Assembly (NCBI RefSeq): GCF_018294505.1
Contig: NC_057809.1
Location: 136,746,979 to 136,810,978, forward strand
Direction of reading: 5' to 3'
DNA length: 64,000 bases
DNA from: Triticum aestivum
Lineage: Eukaryota > Streptophyta > Magnoliopsida > Poales > Poaceae
The position numbers were made by a program, and so were the translations under genes. Shown here one piece after another: positions 20,348 to 31,191 of this stretch (its first letter is position 1; each line of letters starts with the position of its first letter). The notes beneath the pieces were generated by a model, which worked only from the letters and a program-made list of their open reading frames with translations, was not told where the DNA came from and did no database searches.

Positions 20348-21777
20348 CAGTACGACCCCAACTATTACTATGGATATCCGCCAGGCCAGCCGTGGCCATA
20401 GACCAACTTAGGCCAAAAGCCTAAGCTTGGGGGGTACGTATTTCTCACCGACATTACATTCATGTTCACACACTCATTGCTAGATGTCGGTGCTCATACT
20501 TTTTCATTGTATCATCCATGCTAGTTTATTTCCTTTTTATGCTTTCTTCTTGTGTGTTTAATAAACCTTAAGAAAAACCAAAAAAATTAGTTGTAGCTTT
20601 TAGCTAGTTTTAATTTCCATGCTTGTAGTAATAATTAAAATGAAAAGCCCAAAAATATTTCCTGTTCTTCTTTTGCTTGTTGGGAGCTTTCACATGTAAA
20701 TAGTTTTATTTCTTTTCTTTTCTTTGGGGGTCGATAGGAGAAGACCATGATTAAATTGTTGAAGTGGCTCTTATATGAATTATTGTTGACCTGACAAAAG
20801 AGCCCATATTGCCTTGTCTTCTCCTGTTTATTGAATGCTTGTAGATTCCAGCTTAGTCCAATGCACGTGCACTGTTATTATTATTCACATCATTCGATCG
20901 TGCAAGTGAAAGGCAATTATGACGATATATGATGGACTGACTGAGATGAGAAAATATGGTATGAACTCGACCTCTCTTGTTTTTGTAAATATGATTAGTT
21001 CATCGTTCCTGATTCAGCCTATTATGAATAAACATGTTTACAATGACAACTAGAGATCATAGTTTCTTGTGCCATGCTTGATTAGCTAGGAGCTTATAAT
21101 CGTTTACCTTGCGTGCCAACATGCTATTAAAATGGTTGTGATGTGGTATGATTGGGTGGTATCCTCTTTTGAACGATTCGAGTGGCTTGACTTGGCACAT
21201 GTTCACACATGTAGTTGAAACAAAATCAACATAGCCTTCACGATATTTATGTTCATGGTCGATTATGTCCTACTCATGTTTGCACTCAATGTTCATTGAC
21301 TTTAATGCATGTTCATGGCTGTTGTCGCTCTCTAGTTGGTCGCTTCCCAGTCTTTTTCTAGCCTTCACCTGTACTAAGCGGGAATACTGCTTGTGCATCC
21401 AATCCCATAAACCCCAAAGTTATGCCATATGAGTCCACCATACCTACCTATATACGGTATCTACCTACCATTCCAAGTAAATTTGTATGTGCCAAACTCT
21501 AAACCTTCAAATAGATATCCTATTTTGTATGCTCGAATAGCTCATGTATCAACTAGGGCTGTCCGTATCTTCCATGTTAGGCGGGTTATTCTCAAGAGGA
21601 GTGGACTCCGCTCCTCACTCACGAGAAAATGGCTGGTCACCGGGATGCCCAGTCCCATGCTTTATGCAAATCAAATCAAAATAATGGCTAACAAAACTCC
21701 CCCTGGAATTGTTGTTAGTTGGAGGCACTCGTTGTTTCGAGCAAGCCATGGATTGATGCTTGTTGGTGGAGGGGGAG

Positions 21778-22249
21778 TGTCGGTGTCAAAACTGGCGGAT
21801 CTCGGGTAGGGGGTCCCGAACTGTGCGTCTAAGGCGGATGGTAATAGGAGGCAGGGGACACAATGTTTTACCCTGGTTCGGGCCCTCTTGATGGAGGTAA
21901 AACCCTACATCCTGCTTGATTAATATTGATGATATGGGTAGTACAAGAGTAGATCTACCACGAGATCAGAGAGGCTAAACCCTAGAAGCTAGCCTATGGT
22001 ATGATTGTATGTTGTCCTATGGACTAAAACCCTCCGGTTTATATAGACATCGGAGAGGTTAGGGTTACACAAGGTCGGTCACAAAGGAGGAGATACACAT
22101 ATCCGTATTGCCTAGCTTGCCTCCCACGCCAAGTAGAGTCCCACCCGGACATGAGACGAAGTCTTCAATCCTGTATCTTCATAGTCTAACAGTCCGGCCA
22201 ATGGATATAGTCCGGCTGTCCGGAGACCCCCTAATCCAGGACTCCCATA
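21778..22249 (-). repeat. LTR of A2 (3' LTR in element orientation)
   Basis: 472 bp, TGTCGGTGTC to CCCATA. On the minus strand it is preceded by a short purine-rich stretch (AGGGGCTAC) where the polypurine tract should lie. Confidence 0.9.
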
Positions 22250-22788
22250 GTAGCCCCTGAACCAGGCTTTCAATGACGATGAGTCCGGCGCGCAGTAGTG
22301 TCTTCGGCATTGCAAGGCGGGTTCCTCCTCCGAATACACCACGGAAGAATTTGAATACAAGGATAGTGTCCGACCCTGCAAAATAAGTTCCACATACCAC
22401 CGTAGAGAGAATAATATTTCCACAAATCCAATTTGCTGACTTGTTTTGGCAACACGACATTATGTCACGGCCCGGTGATTATTCGAACCGTTTCTTTAAC
22501 TAGCCCCGCACATAACGCAAGGCAGTTTTTTGACACGTCTCGTCAAAGCAAAGATCGTGTCCCCTTATCACGGGATTCTCATCAATACGGGCGTGGGTAA
22601 CCCAACCGCGTCTAGGACTCCTAGATTATAGGCAAGCCCCAAACGGCCACGGAGAGGACGCTTGGTATTCACCCTCTTTATAAAGGGCCAAGGCTTTCAC
22701 TTTTTTCCCTCCCGTGCTCAATCGAATCCTTCCCCCGCCTTGAGTTCTAACACCCAAAGCCCAGGTCAGGTGCTCCGGATCTTCAACC
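22250..22788 (+). other. Upstream region of the antisense accessory gene in A2
   Basis: 539 bp between LTR and start codon. No open frame of note. A TTTATAAAGGG motif near 22677 is a reasonable TATA box for the plus-strand gene about 110 bp upstream of the ATG, suggesting it has its own promoter. Confidence 0.45.
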
Positions 22789-25784
22789 ATGTCCGGATCC
22801 AGCCTTCAAGGCCGATGGATGCCCTCCTCCGTTACGGAAGAAGATATCAAGAAATTGAGGGAGGCCAGATATCTGACCGCCGAAGTTTCGCATCGGCTGC
22901 CTGCCCGAGGGCAGGTCGTCCCTACTCCTGAACCCAACGAAGACGTCGTGTTCATCTCCCACTTCCTCCGAGGTCTAGGCCTCGCTCTGGATCCCTTCGT
23001 AAGGGGTTTGATGTTTTACTACGGGCTAGACTTCCACGATCTAGCCCCGGACTCCTTTCTTCACATCTCGGCATTTATTGTCGTGTGTGAGGCCTTCCTC
23101 CGCATTACCCCTCACTTCGGCCTGTGGCTCAAGACTTTTGATGTGAAGCCGAAGACAATCGAGGGACAGCATGCAGCGTGCGGAGGAGCATTAATAAGCA
23201 AGATTGCGGGAGCTCCGTGGCCAAAAGGTTCCTTTCCAGAGGTGTCCGGATTATGGCAACGGGAGTGGTTTTACATCACAGCTCCCAGAAGTGCCAAGTG
23301 GGTGGCTCCCCCCGCTTTCCGCTCGGGCCCCCCACCACAACTGATGTCATGGATTAGCAGAGGGCTGAGCTGGGGTCCAGCCAAGGACGTGCCTATACTG
23401 CAAAGCCGCATTCAAGATCTCTTCGAGGGAGATTTTAATTTGGTCATGGTAATGCAAGTCATGCTGGTTCGTCGAGTCCAGCCTTGCAAACGCCGGCCCC
23501 TTCGCTTGTGGGAGTTCAACCCAGAAGGACCGCGCGCTATTCAAAGCTTCCTCGGCCTGACGCACGAGGAGATGTACAAGTCATTCTTCGGACCTCAAAC
23601 AGAGTGTCCGGATACTACCGAGGACGTGGGCCTGAGTAGCAACCGCGCCGCCGAACAAGTAAGTAATCCTCTAGCCGGACACACCGTCTTTTATTTACCA
23701 TGACGTCATTCCTGAGAAATCGCCCTTTGACCAGGACTGGCTAACAAAGGCGAAGATGATTCGGTGTTCGGCCCCCCTCCCTGAGGGTTTGGAAAACCCG
23801 GTACTGGAAAAGATGCTCGAGCTCGCACCTTGCCCGGAGCCCTCGAAGGAAGATACGGGGGGAATAATATGGGCGAAAGCGGGCCCCCATCGCTGCCAGT
23901 TCCAACCGAGGGAATGAGCGCCTCCATAAGGGAGGATAACCAGGGAGAAGATTCTGACCTTCTCTCGCTACGGGGGAGGAAGAGGACTGCCTCTGAGGAT
24001 CCGGAAACCGAGGCCTCCAAACGGGAGAAGAAGTCTCCAACAGAGGGTCCTGCCTCGGGGGTGCTTTTGCCACACAAAGTCCACGCGGGGATCGGCCCTC
24101 CAACGAGTCGTAAGTGATCAAAAAATACTTTAATAGTGAAGGTATACTACCTTTCCTCTGAGGAAAATAACCGAAGCATATATCTTGCAGTTCGGACCTG
24201 AGCCCTTCTCAGCTGAGCTCGTCTTCGGGGGATCTTCTTCCGGAGATGATGGAGAGCGAAACGCCTCCCCCGGACTCCCCCGCTCAAGAAGCGGGCGACC
24301 TCGAAGTGTCGTCACGGAGGGCCTCTCCGGATCCGGTGAGGCCAGAAGATAATCCCATAGTCACCCGAAGTCCCCAGCGTCCGGCTCTCGAAGAGAGCAA
24401 ACAAAAGAGTCCGGCACCATCTGGTATGCGGTCGGACGTTCTGAGGGAGCTGTTGGAGCGAGCGGCCATCTCAGAAGAACACCGTACGTTGATGGGTACG
24501 GTGATGGAAAGAATTTCGTCCGCCGAAAGCGGATTACATGAAGCCTTTATGAGTCTACTGACGGGCTTTGAGGTACGTGAAATGATATACTTTTTGATAG
24601 TACCGCACATGTTAGGTGTGCCCTTTGTAGATAGTAGCCCCTGAGACTCTGGTTGTCGTCGAGAACGGCAGCGAATAGAGGATCATAGTCCCAGGTAATA
24701 ACCAGTACTGCCTTTATGTGCAGGTGGTGGAACCTCTGGTGGCTAGCCGGACTAATGAGTTTGCCGAACTAATGCGGCAACTGGATGCGGCAGACGCCGA
24801 CATCGAGCTTGTTAACAAGCGGCTTGACGAGTCACAGGATAAGTAATGTTTTCTGGTGAATGTCACATAATAAGAGCAGCATGATGCCCGTATCTTTAAT
24901 ATGTTGTGACTGCAGACAGAGCTGCCACCGTGGAGACCCTTCGGGCGGAACTTGCCCGAGCCAAGGAACAAGCAAGAGTTAGTAATGCGGCTGCTTTGAA
25001 GGCGGCCGAAGAGTTAAGAGCCGAGAAGGCCGCGCATTGCGAAAGCAAAGAGAAGATGGCCAAGATGGTTGTAGAATTAAAAGGCACTACCGACCGTTGC
25101 CAGTTCCTTGAAGAAGAGAACCGAGTGAAGGTAGCGGACCTTGAAAAGGCCACGATGGTGACCAAAGACACTCTCTCTGCTATGAGGGCGAAGAAGGAGG
25201 AGCTGCGCGAAGCCGGGGATATTGCGGCTGGGAAGCCCTTTCTGCTGCAGAGGAAGTTCGGAGATCCGTGGTATGCCCCTCTGGATCGGCTGTGGAGTTC
25301 GGCAGACGCATATATGGACTTGGCGGCAAGCGCTGTCGATGCGGTCGAATACTTCCGAGATCAGACAGATCGTGAAGTGGACAAGCTGTTCTGGTCGCAA
25401 TTTAACGTTCCAGAGCGTCCGCTTCCCTTGACTGATCAGCTAGCCGAATGGGCCGAACTTAATAGGTTGTCTGGACTTGCCATGAGGTCCGTCGTAGATC
25501 ATTTGTGGCCGGAGAAGCCGAAGCCGAACAGCTATTTCAGCTTAGTGCAGCAGTTCCTTGGTGCGGTGCCGCGCATCAATGCGATGAAGAGGTCGGCGTG
25601 CATAGAAGGCTCGCGGATGGCCTTTGCCCGTGTCAAGGCATACTGGGCGGAGATGGATGCTACCACTGTTGTGGCGCAAGGTTCGGCCATAGGCCGAGTA
25701 GCTGCCGAGCACTATTTTGAAGAGGTTCTTGAGGGAGCTCGTTTGATAGAGGCCCAGTGCTTGAAGAATATTATGTTTGAGTGA
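22789..25784 (+). pseudogene. Antisense accessory gene of A2 (PF04195-like), five exons, two defects
   Basis: Exons by splice signals and comparison with A1: 22789-23658 (290 codons, open), 23735-24111, about 24191-24572, 24724-24838 and 24917-25784. Exon 1 contains the 'putative gypsy-type transposon' domain (Transposase_28, PF04195), recognisable by LALDPFVRGLMFYYGLDFHD, the HISAFIVVCEAFL helix and GLSWGPAKDVP. Later exons encode a charged linker (RGRKRTASEDPE), a conserved segment with LRELLERAAISEEHRTLMG, and a coiled coil (LRAEKAAHCESKEKMAKMVV). Defects: a frame change within exon 2 (about 23840-23880), and AT instead of GT at 24839-24840, the donor of exon 4 (GT in A1). The gene runs opposite to gag. 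Its function is not known. Confidence 0.7.
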
Positions 25785-26962
25785 CATGTATTCCCATTGT
25801 AAACACAATGTTTTTATGAAATGTAGTAAGGCTGTATTTATACTTTTGCCGGAAAGTAATATGGTGCCTCCTGTGCGGCCGTTTATGTATATATGTATAT
25901 AACCTGAAAGATTGCAGTCGTCGGCTTCAACCCCCACGCATATAATGCGGAGGTGCTCGCAGAAAACGCATGTTCACACTTAACCCAACGTCTTGGTCCT
26001 ATTAAGGAGGTGATAGCGCAGCGAACGAGGCAACCGGACTATGATGCTTTAACACTTTCACTTAGCCATAGGAGTTTGACGGTGGGGCTACTATATAGCC
26101 CCTGGTGGCTCCGCACTCTCCCGAACTCGGGGTGCGTATATGCCTGGCCGGGAAACGGCCCTTCGTTAAAGCGGAGGAATTCTAACATTCCGATAGGTCA
26201 TCGAGTGGTTGACCAGTCTCGCGCTATATCATGACAGTCAGTTTTCGGCTTTCTCTACTGAGGTGCTCGTCCGGACGAACCAGGGCACAATCGCAGTAGT
26301 TCTCCTGGTGCTGCCTTAGCCGATAGAACGGAACGTAAGGCACCAAAACACAGGAGCCGGGCAAACCCAACATTTGACCAAAGACATGATTCGGAGCTGA
26401 TGCATATAAGGCCAAACTCGCGACGCCGAACACTCCCTAAGGTATTCGGTCTTTATGGTATAAACCGGGCCTAAAGAGTGCCCTTTGTAAGAAGCCCCTT
26501 GTGCCCGGGTACGTGCGTTATTCTGACGTGGCCACATGCCAAGACGTCAGCATCCTTCTCAATTTGTACTGAGAATCCGAGGGATGTATATCAACAAGAG
26601 ACAGTAAAAAAGGTTTACGCAGGGTCTTAATCTAAAAAGAATCCTTGGAGCGGGTCCCTGCTGCACGTCTGCGCCTGTGTCTCCGTTGTGCCGTATCCTG
26701 GACGGGTGTAGCACGATGGTCATCTGTAAAAGAGAGGAACTTAGGTGAAAAGTTGTCGTGCAAAAAGGTAGTTTTTAAAGAAACCATGTATAATTAAAGA
26801 TAAGTAAAAATTGCCACTTGTCTGCGCGCGTTGAGCCCCTTGTATTTGTAATAGGGGTGTGGCCATCAATCCGGTATGAATTACATATAGCTGCGCCGGA
26901 CTCGTCTAACCGTGTCCGTGGTCTTGACGACCTATCAAATGCTTTAGTTGGTGAGGCCGTTT
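25785..26962. other. Non-coding gap where pol is absent in A2
   Basis: 1.18 kb between the convergent 3' ends of the accessory gene and gag-protease. Frames are short and lack pol motifs. It probably holds the 3' UTRs of both transcripts. Confidence 0.55.
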
Positions 26963-29035
26963 TTAGTGTGCGGCTGCCAAGGCAGTCGCACTCTCTTCGG
27001 CGCGCAAATATCGCTCAATATTTCCATGCACTGTAATGATGCCACGTGGACCGGGCATCTTGAGCGTGAGGGAAGCGTAATGCGGTATTGCATTAAAGCG
27101 AGCGAAAGCTTCGCGTCCAAGTAGTGCTTGATAGCCACTTTGGAACGGAGCAATGTGGAAGGTTAAATGTTCGATACGGAAGTTATCGGGGAAGCCGAAT
27201 ATAACCTCTAGTAGCAGGGAGCCCGTGCAGTGAGCCCCTGGGCCTGGCGTTACTCCTTTAAAGGTAGTGTTGCTATGGCAAATTTTCGTTGGATCTATCC
27301 CCATTTCGCGGATTGTATCCTGGTATATCAGGTTTAAACTGCTGCCACCGTCCATCAGGACTCGTGTAAAGTGGTATCCGTCAATTATTGGGTCTAATAC
27401 CAGGGCAGCCCATCCTGCACGCCGGATACTTGCTGAGTAATCACGATGGTCGAAAGTGATCGGTTGAGACGACCAGTGGCAGGACTCCGCGGTGATAGGC
27501 CCTTGGGCATATTTTTCTGGGAGTGCCGCTTTGTTTCTCCCCTTGATCACGTGTAACACGTTGACTGTTTTGACTTCTGGTGGAAACTTCTTTTGTTCCC
27601 CAGTGTCTTGCTTGGGAGGCTCATCCTCGTCTTCGCTTGGTGTATCCTCCCCCTTGTGTACGGTGTTGAGCTTGCCGGACTGCTTGAAGACCCAACATTC
27701 TCTGTGGGTATGATTAGCAGGTTTACCGGGGGTGCTATGGATCTGACATACTTGGTCCAGAATTTTGTTTAGGCTGGACAGTTCGTCTCTGGCGCCTTTA
27801 GAGGGCTGCTTTTGCTGACTTTGCCGAGAGCTTCTAAATCCGGCGTTTACTGCCGTGCTCTTCGTGCTGTCTTCTTTATTCCGGCGTTTGTTATTGTTGT
27901 TGCGCCGTGATTTCCCGTTTCCATCTCTAACTTCGGATGTACTTGGGTCGCTGATGCTGCATCTGGCTAGCCAGCTATCCTCACCCGCGCAAAAGCGGGT
28001 CATGAGGCTTGTTAATGCTGCCATTGTTCTCGGCTTTTCTTGGCCGAGGTGTCTGGCAAGCCATTCGTCACGGACGCTATGCTTAAAAGCTGCCAAGGCT
28101 TCGGCGTCTGGACAGTCGACTATTTGGTTCTTTTTAGTAAGAAACCTGTTCCAAAGTTTTCGGGCTGACTCTCCGGGCTGTTGAGTTATATGACTCAAAT
28201 CGTCCGCGTCCGGAGGTCGGACGTAAGTCCCCTGAAAATTTGCCCGAAAAGCATCTTCGAGCTCTTCCCAGCTTCCAATGGAACTTTCAGGGAGGCTCTT
28301 AAGCCAGTGCCGAGCTGGCCCTTTGAGTTTGAGGGGTAAATACTTAATGGCATGGAGGTCATCTCCTCGAGCCATATAGATATGGAGGATATAATCCTCA
28401 ATCCAGACACCCGGGTCTGTTGTTCTGTCGTATGCCTCTATATTTACGGGTTTGAATCCCTCTGGAAATTCATGATCCAGCACCTCATCGGTGAAACATA
28501 GGGGGTGTGCGGCACCCCTGTATGTGGGTGTACCGCGTTCTTCGGATGTTTTTTGTGTTGTGTTGTATGCTGGAGCGTGCTTACGTGGTCCATAGATGGA
28601 TCTGATTGTGCCATCCTTTTGATGCGAATCCTCGCATGGATCGCGTATTGGCTTATGTGCGGCATTGTTTGCCGCTCTATGTTGGCCGTGAGGTCGCCTA
28701 TCCGGCCAGATGGCTGTTTTTATTTTTGGTTGTGGGGGATCTAAGGCCTCCTCATCGAATTCAGGTAGCAACTTCCACTTCGGGTAGCTCTTGGTGGGGA
28801 GATTACCGCCGTACTTTGTTGTTGTGTTGAGTACTTTGCTCCATCTGATTTGGAGTGTGTCTTGCGCAGCCTTGAGCCTTTGCTTCTGCTTTTTTAGACT
28901 CCTCGTGGTGGCAACGAGCCTTTGATGGGCATTCTGTTGCTCCGGGTGTCCGTCCGGTGTGACGTCATCTGGACTATGATCTTTGACAGAGTCGGGTTGT
29001 TCGGCTTGATTCTCCGTGTTGTCGTGGTCCGGCAA
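26963..29035 (-). CDS. Gag-protease of A2, main open frame (690 residues)
   Basis: The frame carries a basic linker, the gag core (IGSWEELEDAFRANFQGTYV... ITQQPGESARKLWNRFL, about residues 265-330), a C-x2-H/H-x4-C stretch (CQIHSTPGKPANHTHREC, about residue 440) that may replace a zinc knuckle, and a retroviral-type aspartic protease at the C-terminus (LMDGGSSLNLIY, then HIAPFQSGYQALLGREAF). DGG instead of DTG/DSG at the active site is usual in this plant lineage. The frame ends without RT. The true N-terminus lies upstream, in two other frames to 30017: one-base deletions relative to A1 near 29036 and 29738 separate the pieces. Gag would form particles and the protease would process them; polymerase must come in trans. 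Confidence 0.8.
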   Translation of the reverse strand: MPDHDNTENQAEQPDSVKDHSPDDVTPDGHPEQQNAHQRLVATTRSLKKQKQRLKAAQDTLQIRWSKVLNTTTKYGGNLPTKSYPKWKLLPEFDEEALDPPQPKIKTAIWPDRRPHGQHRAANNAAHKPIRDPCEDSHQKDGTIRSIYGPRKHAPAYNTTQKTSEERGTPTYRGAAHPLCFTDEVLDHEFPEGFKPVNIEAYDRTTDPGVWIEDYILHIYMARGDDLHAIKYLPLKLKGPARHWLKSLPESSIGSWEELEDAFRANFQGTYVRPPDADDLSHITQQPGESARKLWNRFLTKKNQIVDCPDAEALAAFKHSVRDEWLARHLGQEKPRTMAALTSLMTRFCAGEDSWLARCSISDPSTSEVRDGNGKSRRNNNNKRRNKEDSTKSTAVNAGFRSSRQSQQKQPSKGARDELSSLNKILDQVCQIHSTPGKPANHTHRECWVFKQSGKLNTVHKGEDTPSEDEDEPPKQDTGEQKKFPPEVKTVNVLHVIKGRNKAALPEKYAQGPITAESCHWSSQPITFDHRDYSASIRRAGWAALVLDPIIDGYHFTRVLMDGGSSLNLIYQDTIREMGIDPTKICHSNTTFKGVTPGPGAHCTGSLLLEVIFGFPDNFRIEHLTFHIAPFQSGYQALLGREAFARFNAIPHYASLTLKMPGPRGIITVHGNIERYLRAEESATALAAAH

Positions 29036-30017
29036 TGGTTCCCCTGCTCTAATGCTAGGTATGTATGATCGTTGTTTCTGCCGAGGCGGGATTTGGGGCG
29101 GCGCTTACGCCGCCGTTTTGACTGCTTCTCGAGGGAACAACCCTTCGTTGCGTCCTTTCGTTCCTCGTCGTCGTTTTCCTTTGGTGTGTCCACCATGTAT
29201 ACGTCATGTGGTGAAGTGGGCATCCAGTGCCCTAGGGGCAGTGGTTCCTGTTCGTCTCCTGCATCGTCGTCCATACCGTCGATGTATTCGGTGTTGGAGT
29301 CGAGCATGTCGGTTAAGTCATCGACAGTGGCTATTAAGTGGGTGGTGGGTGGGCGGCGAATTTCTTCGTCATCCGCATCCCAATCCTGCCGGGCATAGTT
29401 CGGCCAGGATTCTCCTGACAAGGAGAGAGACTTTAATGACTTCAGTATATCGCCGAAGGGCAAGTGTTGAAAGACATCCGCGGAGGTAAACTCCATGATT
29501 GGCGCCCAACCGGATTCGATCGGAACGGGCGCAGGCGGTTCGGAGTCCGTGGCCGGAGAAGTATCCGGCAGTTCAACAACACGGCTCTCATGCAAGGTAA
29601 AGTCGATGTTCGGCTCGATCGCCGCTGAGGGTAAGGCCTCCGTGGCAGGGTCCATCCACCCGTCCGCGGAAGATGCAACTAGCTTCGAATTGAGGGTCGG
29701 AGTGGCCGCCGGTGCGATCTTCTTAACAGTGTCCGATGTAGAGCTAAGTCGTACTCATCTTGACCGCGTGACGCACAAGGCAGAGGCTCGAATCCGTCGA
29801 AGATCAAGTCTCCACGGATATAGGCCGCGTAGTTTAAGCTTCCGAACCTGACCTGGTGGCCAGGGGCATAACTTTCAATCTGCTCCAGATGGCCAAGCGA
29901 ATTGGCCCGCAGTGCAAAGCCGCCGAACACGAAGATCTGTCCGGGGAGAAAAGCCTCACCCTGGACTGCATCGCTATCGATGACAGTAGGAGCCATCAAG
30001 CCTAACGGCGACGACAC
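28894..30017 (-). pseudogene. N-terminal part of gag of A2, frameshifted
   Basis: Two pieces. 30017-29679 starts MSSPLGLMAPTVID, and 29655-28894 is acidic and ends in a basic KRRRKRRPKSRLGR stretch. They are homologous to 6103-4827 in A1. The C run near 29036 is one base shorter than in A1, and one G is missing near 29738. The piece is out of frame with the 690-residue ORF. Confidence 0.7.
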
Positions 30018-30024
30018 AGAGGAA

Positions 30025-30043
30025 CTCTCAATGAAAGCACCAA
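30025..30043 (-). promoter_or_regulatory. Primer binding site of A2
   Basis: On the minus strand, TTGGTGCTTTCATTGAG follows the LTR end directly. The same site precedes the A1 LTR (6111-6129). Primer sites of this form are known from grass Gypsy elements; the tRNA was not determined. Confidence 0.6.
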
Positions 30044-30515
30044 TGTCGGTGTCAAAACCGGTGGATCTCGGGTAGGGGGCCCCGAACTGTGCGTCTAAGG
30101 CGGATGGTAACAGGAGGCAGGGGACACAATGTTTTACCCAGGTTCGGGCCCTCTTGATGGAGGTAAGACCCTACGTCATGCTTGATTAATATTGATGATA
30201 TGGGTAGTACAAGAGTAGATCTACCACGAGATCAGAGAGGCTAAACCCTAGAAGCTAGCCTATGGTATGATTGTATGTTGTCCTGCGGACTAAAACCCTC
30301 CGGTTTATATAGACACCGGAGAGGTTAGGGTTACACAAGGTCGGTTACAAAGGAGGAGATACACATATCCGTATTGCCTAGCTTGCCTCCCACGATAAGT
30401 AGAGTCCCATCCCGACACGAGACGAAGTCTTCAATCCTGTATCTTCATAGTCTAATAGTCCGGCCAATTGATATAGTCCGGCTGTCCGGAGACCCCCTTA
30501 TCCAGGACTCCCACA
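30044..30515 (-). repeat. LTR of A2 (5' LTR in element orientation)
   Basis: 472 bp, TGTCGGTGTC to GACTCCCACA. The minus-strand TATA box (TATATAAA) at 30304-30311 lies between 7-bp inverted arms CTCCGGT and ACCGGAG. Confidence 0.9.
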
Positions 30516-31191
30516 GGGAGTATCAACTTTACCATTATGTTTGGGAACCGCCTATAATGTGTGTAGCATGGAAGATATCGCCATCGCTTGGTTGTTATGT
30601 TGACAATGAAAGTATAGCTCTCAAAATATTATTCATCTCTATTTCAAAACCGAGCTCTGGCGCCTCTACAAATCACTGCTTCCCTCTGCGAAGGGCCTAT
30701 CTATTTACTTTCATGTTGAGTCATCATCCTCTTATTAAAAAGCACCCGCTAGAGAGCACCTCTGTCATTTGCATTCATTACTACTTAGTTTACACTGAGT
30801 ATGACTTGACTGGATCTCTTTTACCATGAATTACAATGTCTAGTCAGTCCTTGATCTTTAAAGGTGCTCTGCATTTATGTTTTGCGGTCTCAGAAAGGGC
30901 TAGCGAGATACCATCTTGTTATATCATATTATGATTGTTTTGAGAAAGTGTTGTCATCCGAGATTTATTATTATTGCTCGCTAGTTGATTATGCCATTGA
31001 TATGAGTAAACATGAGACCTATGCATTATTATGAATATGGTTAGTTCATAGTCTTTGCTGAAAACTTGAATGCTGGCTTTACATATTTACAACAACAAGA
31101 GCAAACAGAGTTTATAAAAGTTTTTCTTTATCACTTTCAGTTTATCAACTGAATTGCTTGAGGACAAGCAAAGGTTTAAGCTTGGGGGAGT

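Larger units (their letters stand above)
21773..30520 (-). mobile_element. Complete Tat-like Gypsy element A2 with target duplication
   Basis: The element spans 21778-30515 (8738 bp) between GGGAG duplications at 21773-21777 and 30516-30520. Both LTRs are 472 bp. In element (minus) orientation the order is 5' LTR (30044-30515), a TTGGTGCTTTCATTGAG primer-binding-like site, gag-protease, a 1.2-kb non-coding gap, an antisense accessory gene, then 3' LTR (21778-22249). No RT, RNase H or integrase is present, so it needs enzymes from another element. By hand count the LTRs differ at about 21 of 472 sites (4.4%), about 1.7 million years at the often-used 1.3e-8 substitutions per site per year. Confidence 0.9.

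Noticed and set aside
24284..24610. Minus-strand frame of about 100 codons present in both A copies
   Set aside because: It is the shadow of the conserved third exon of the accessory gene on the other strand.
26963..29035. A 690-residue ORF as a possible novel host gene
   Set aside because: It contains gag core and DGG protease motifs and lies between LTRs with a target duplication, so it is retrotransposon gag-protease.
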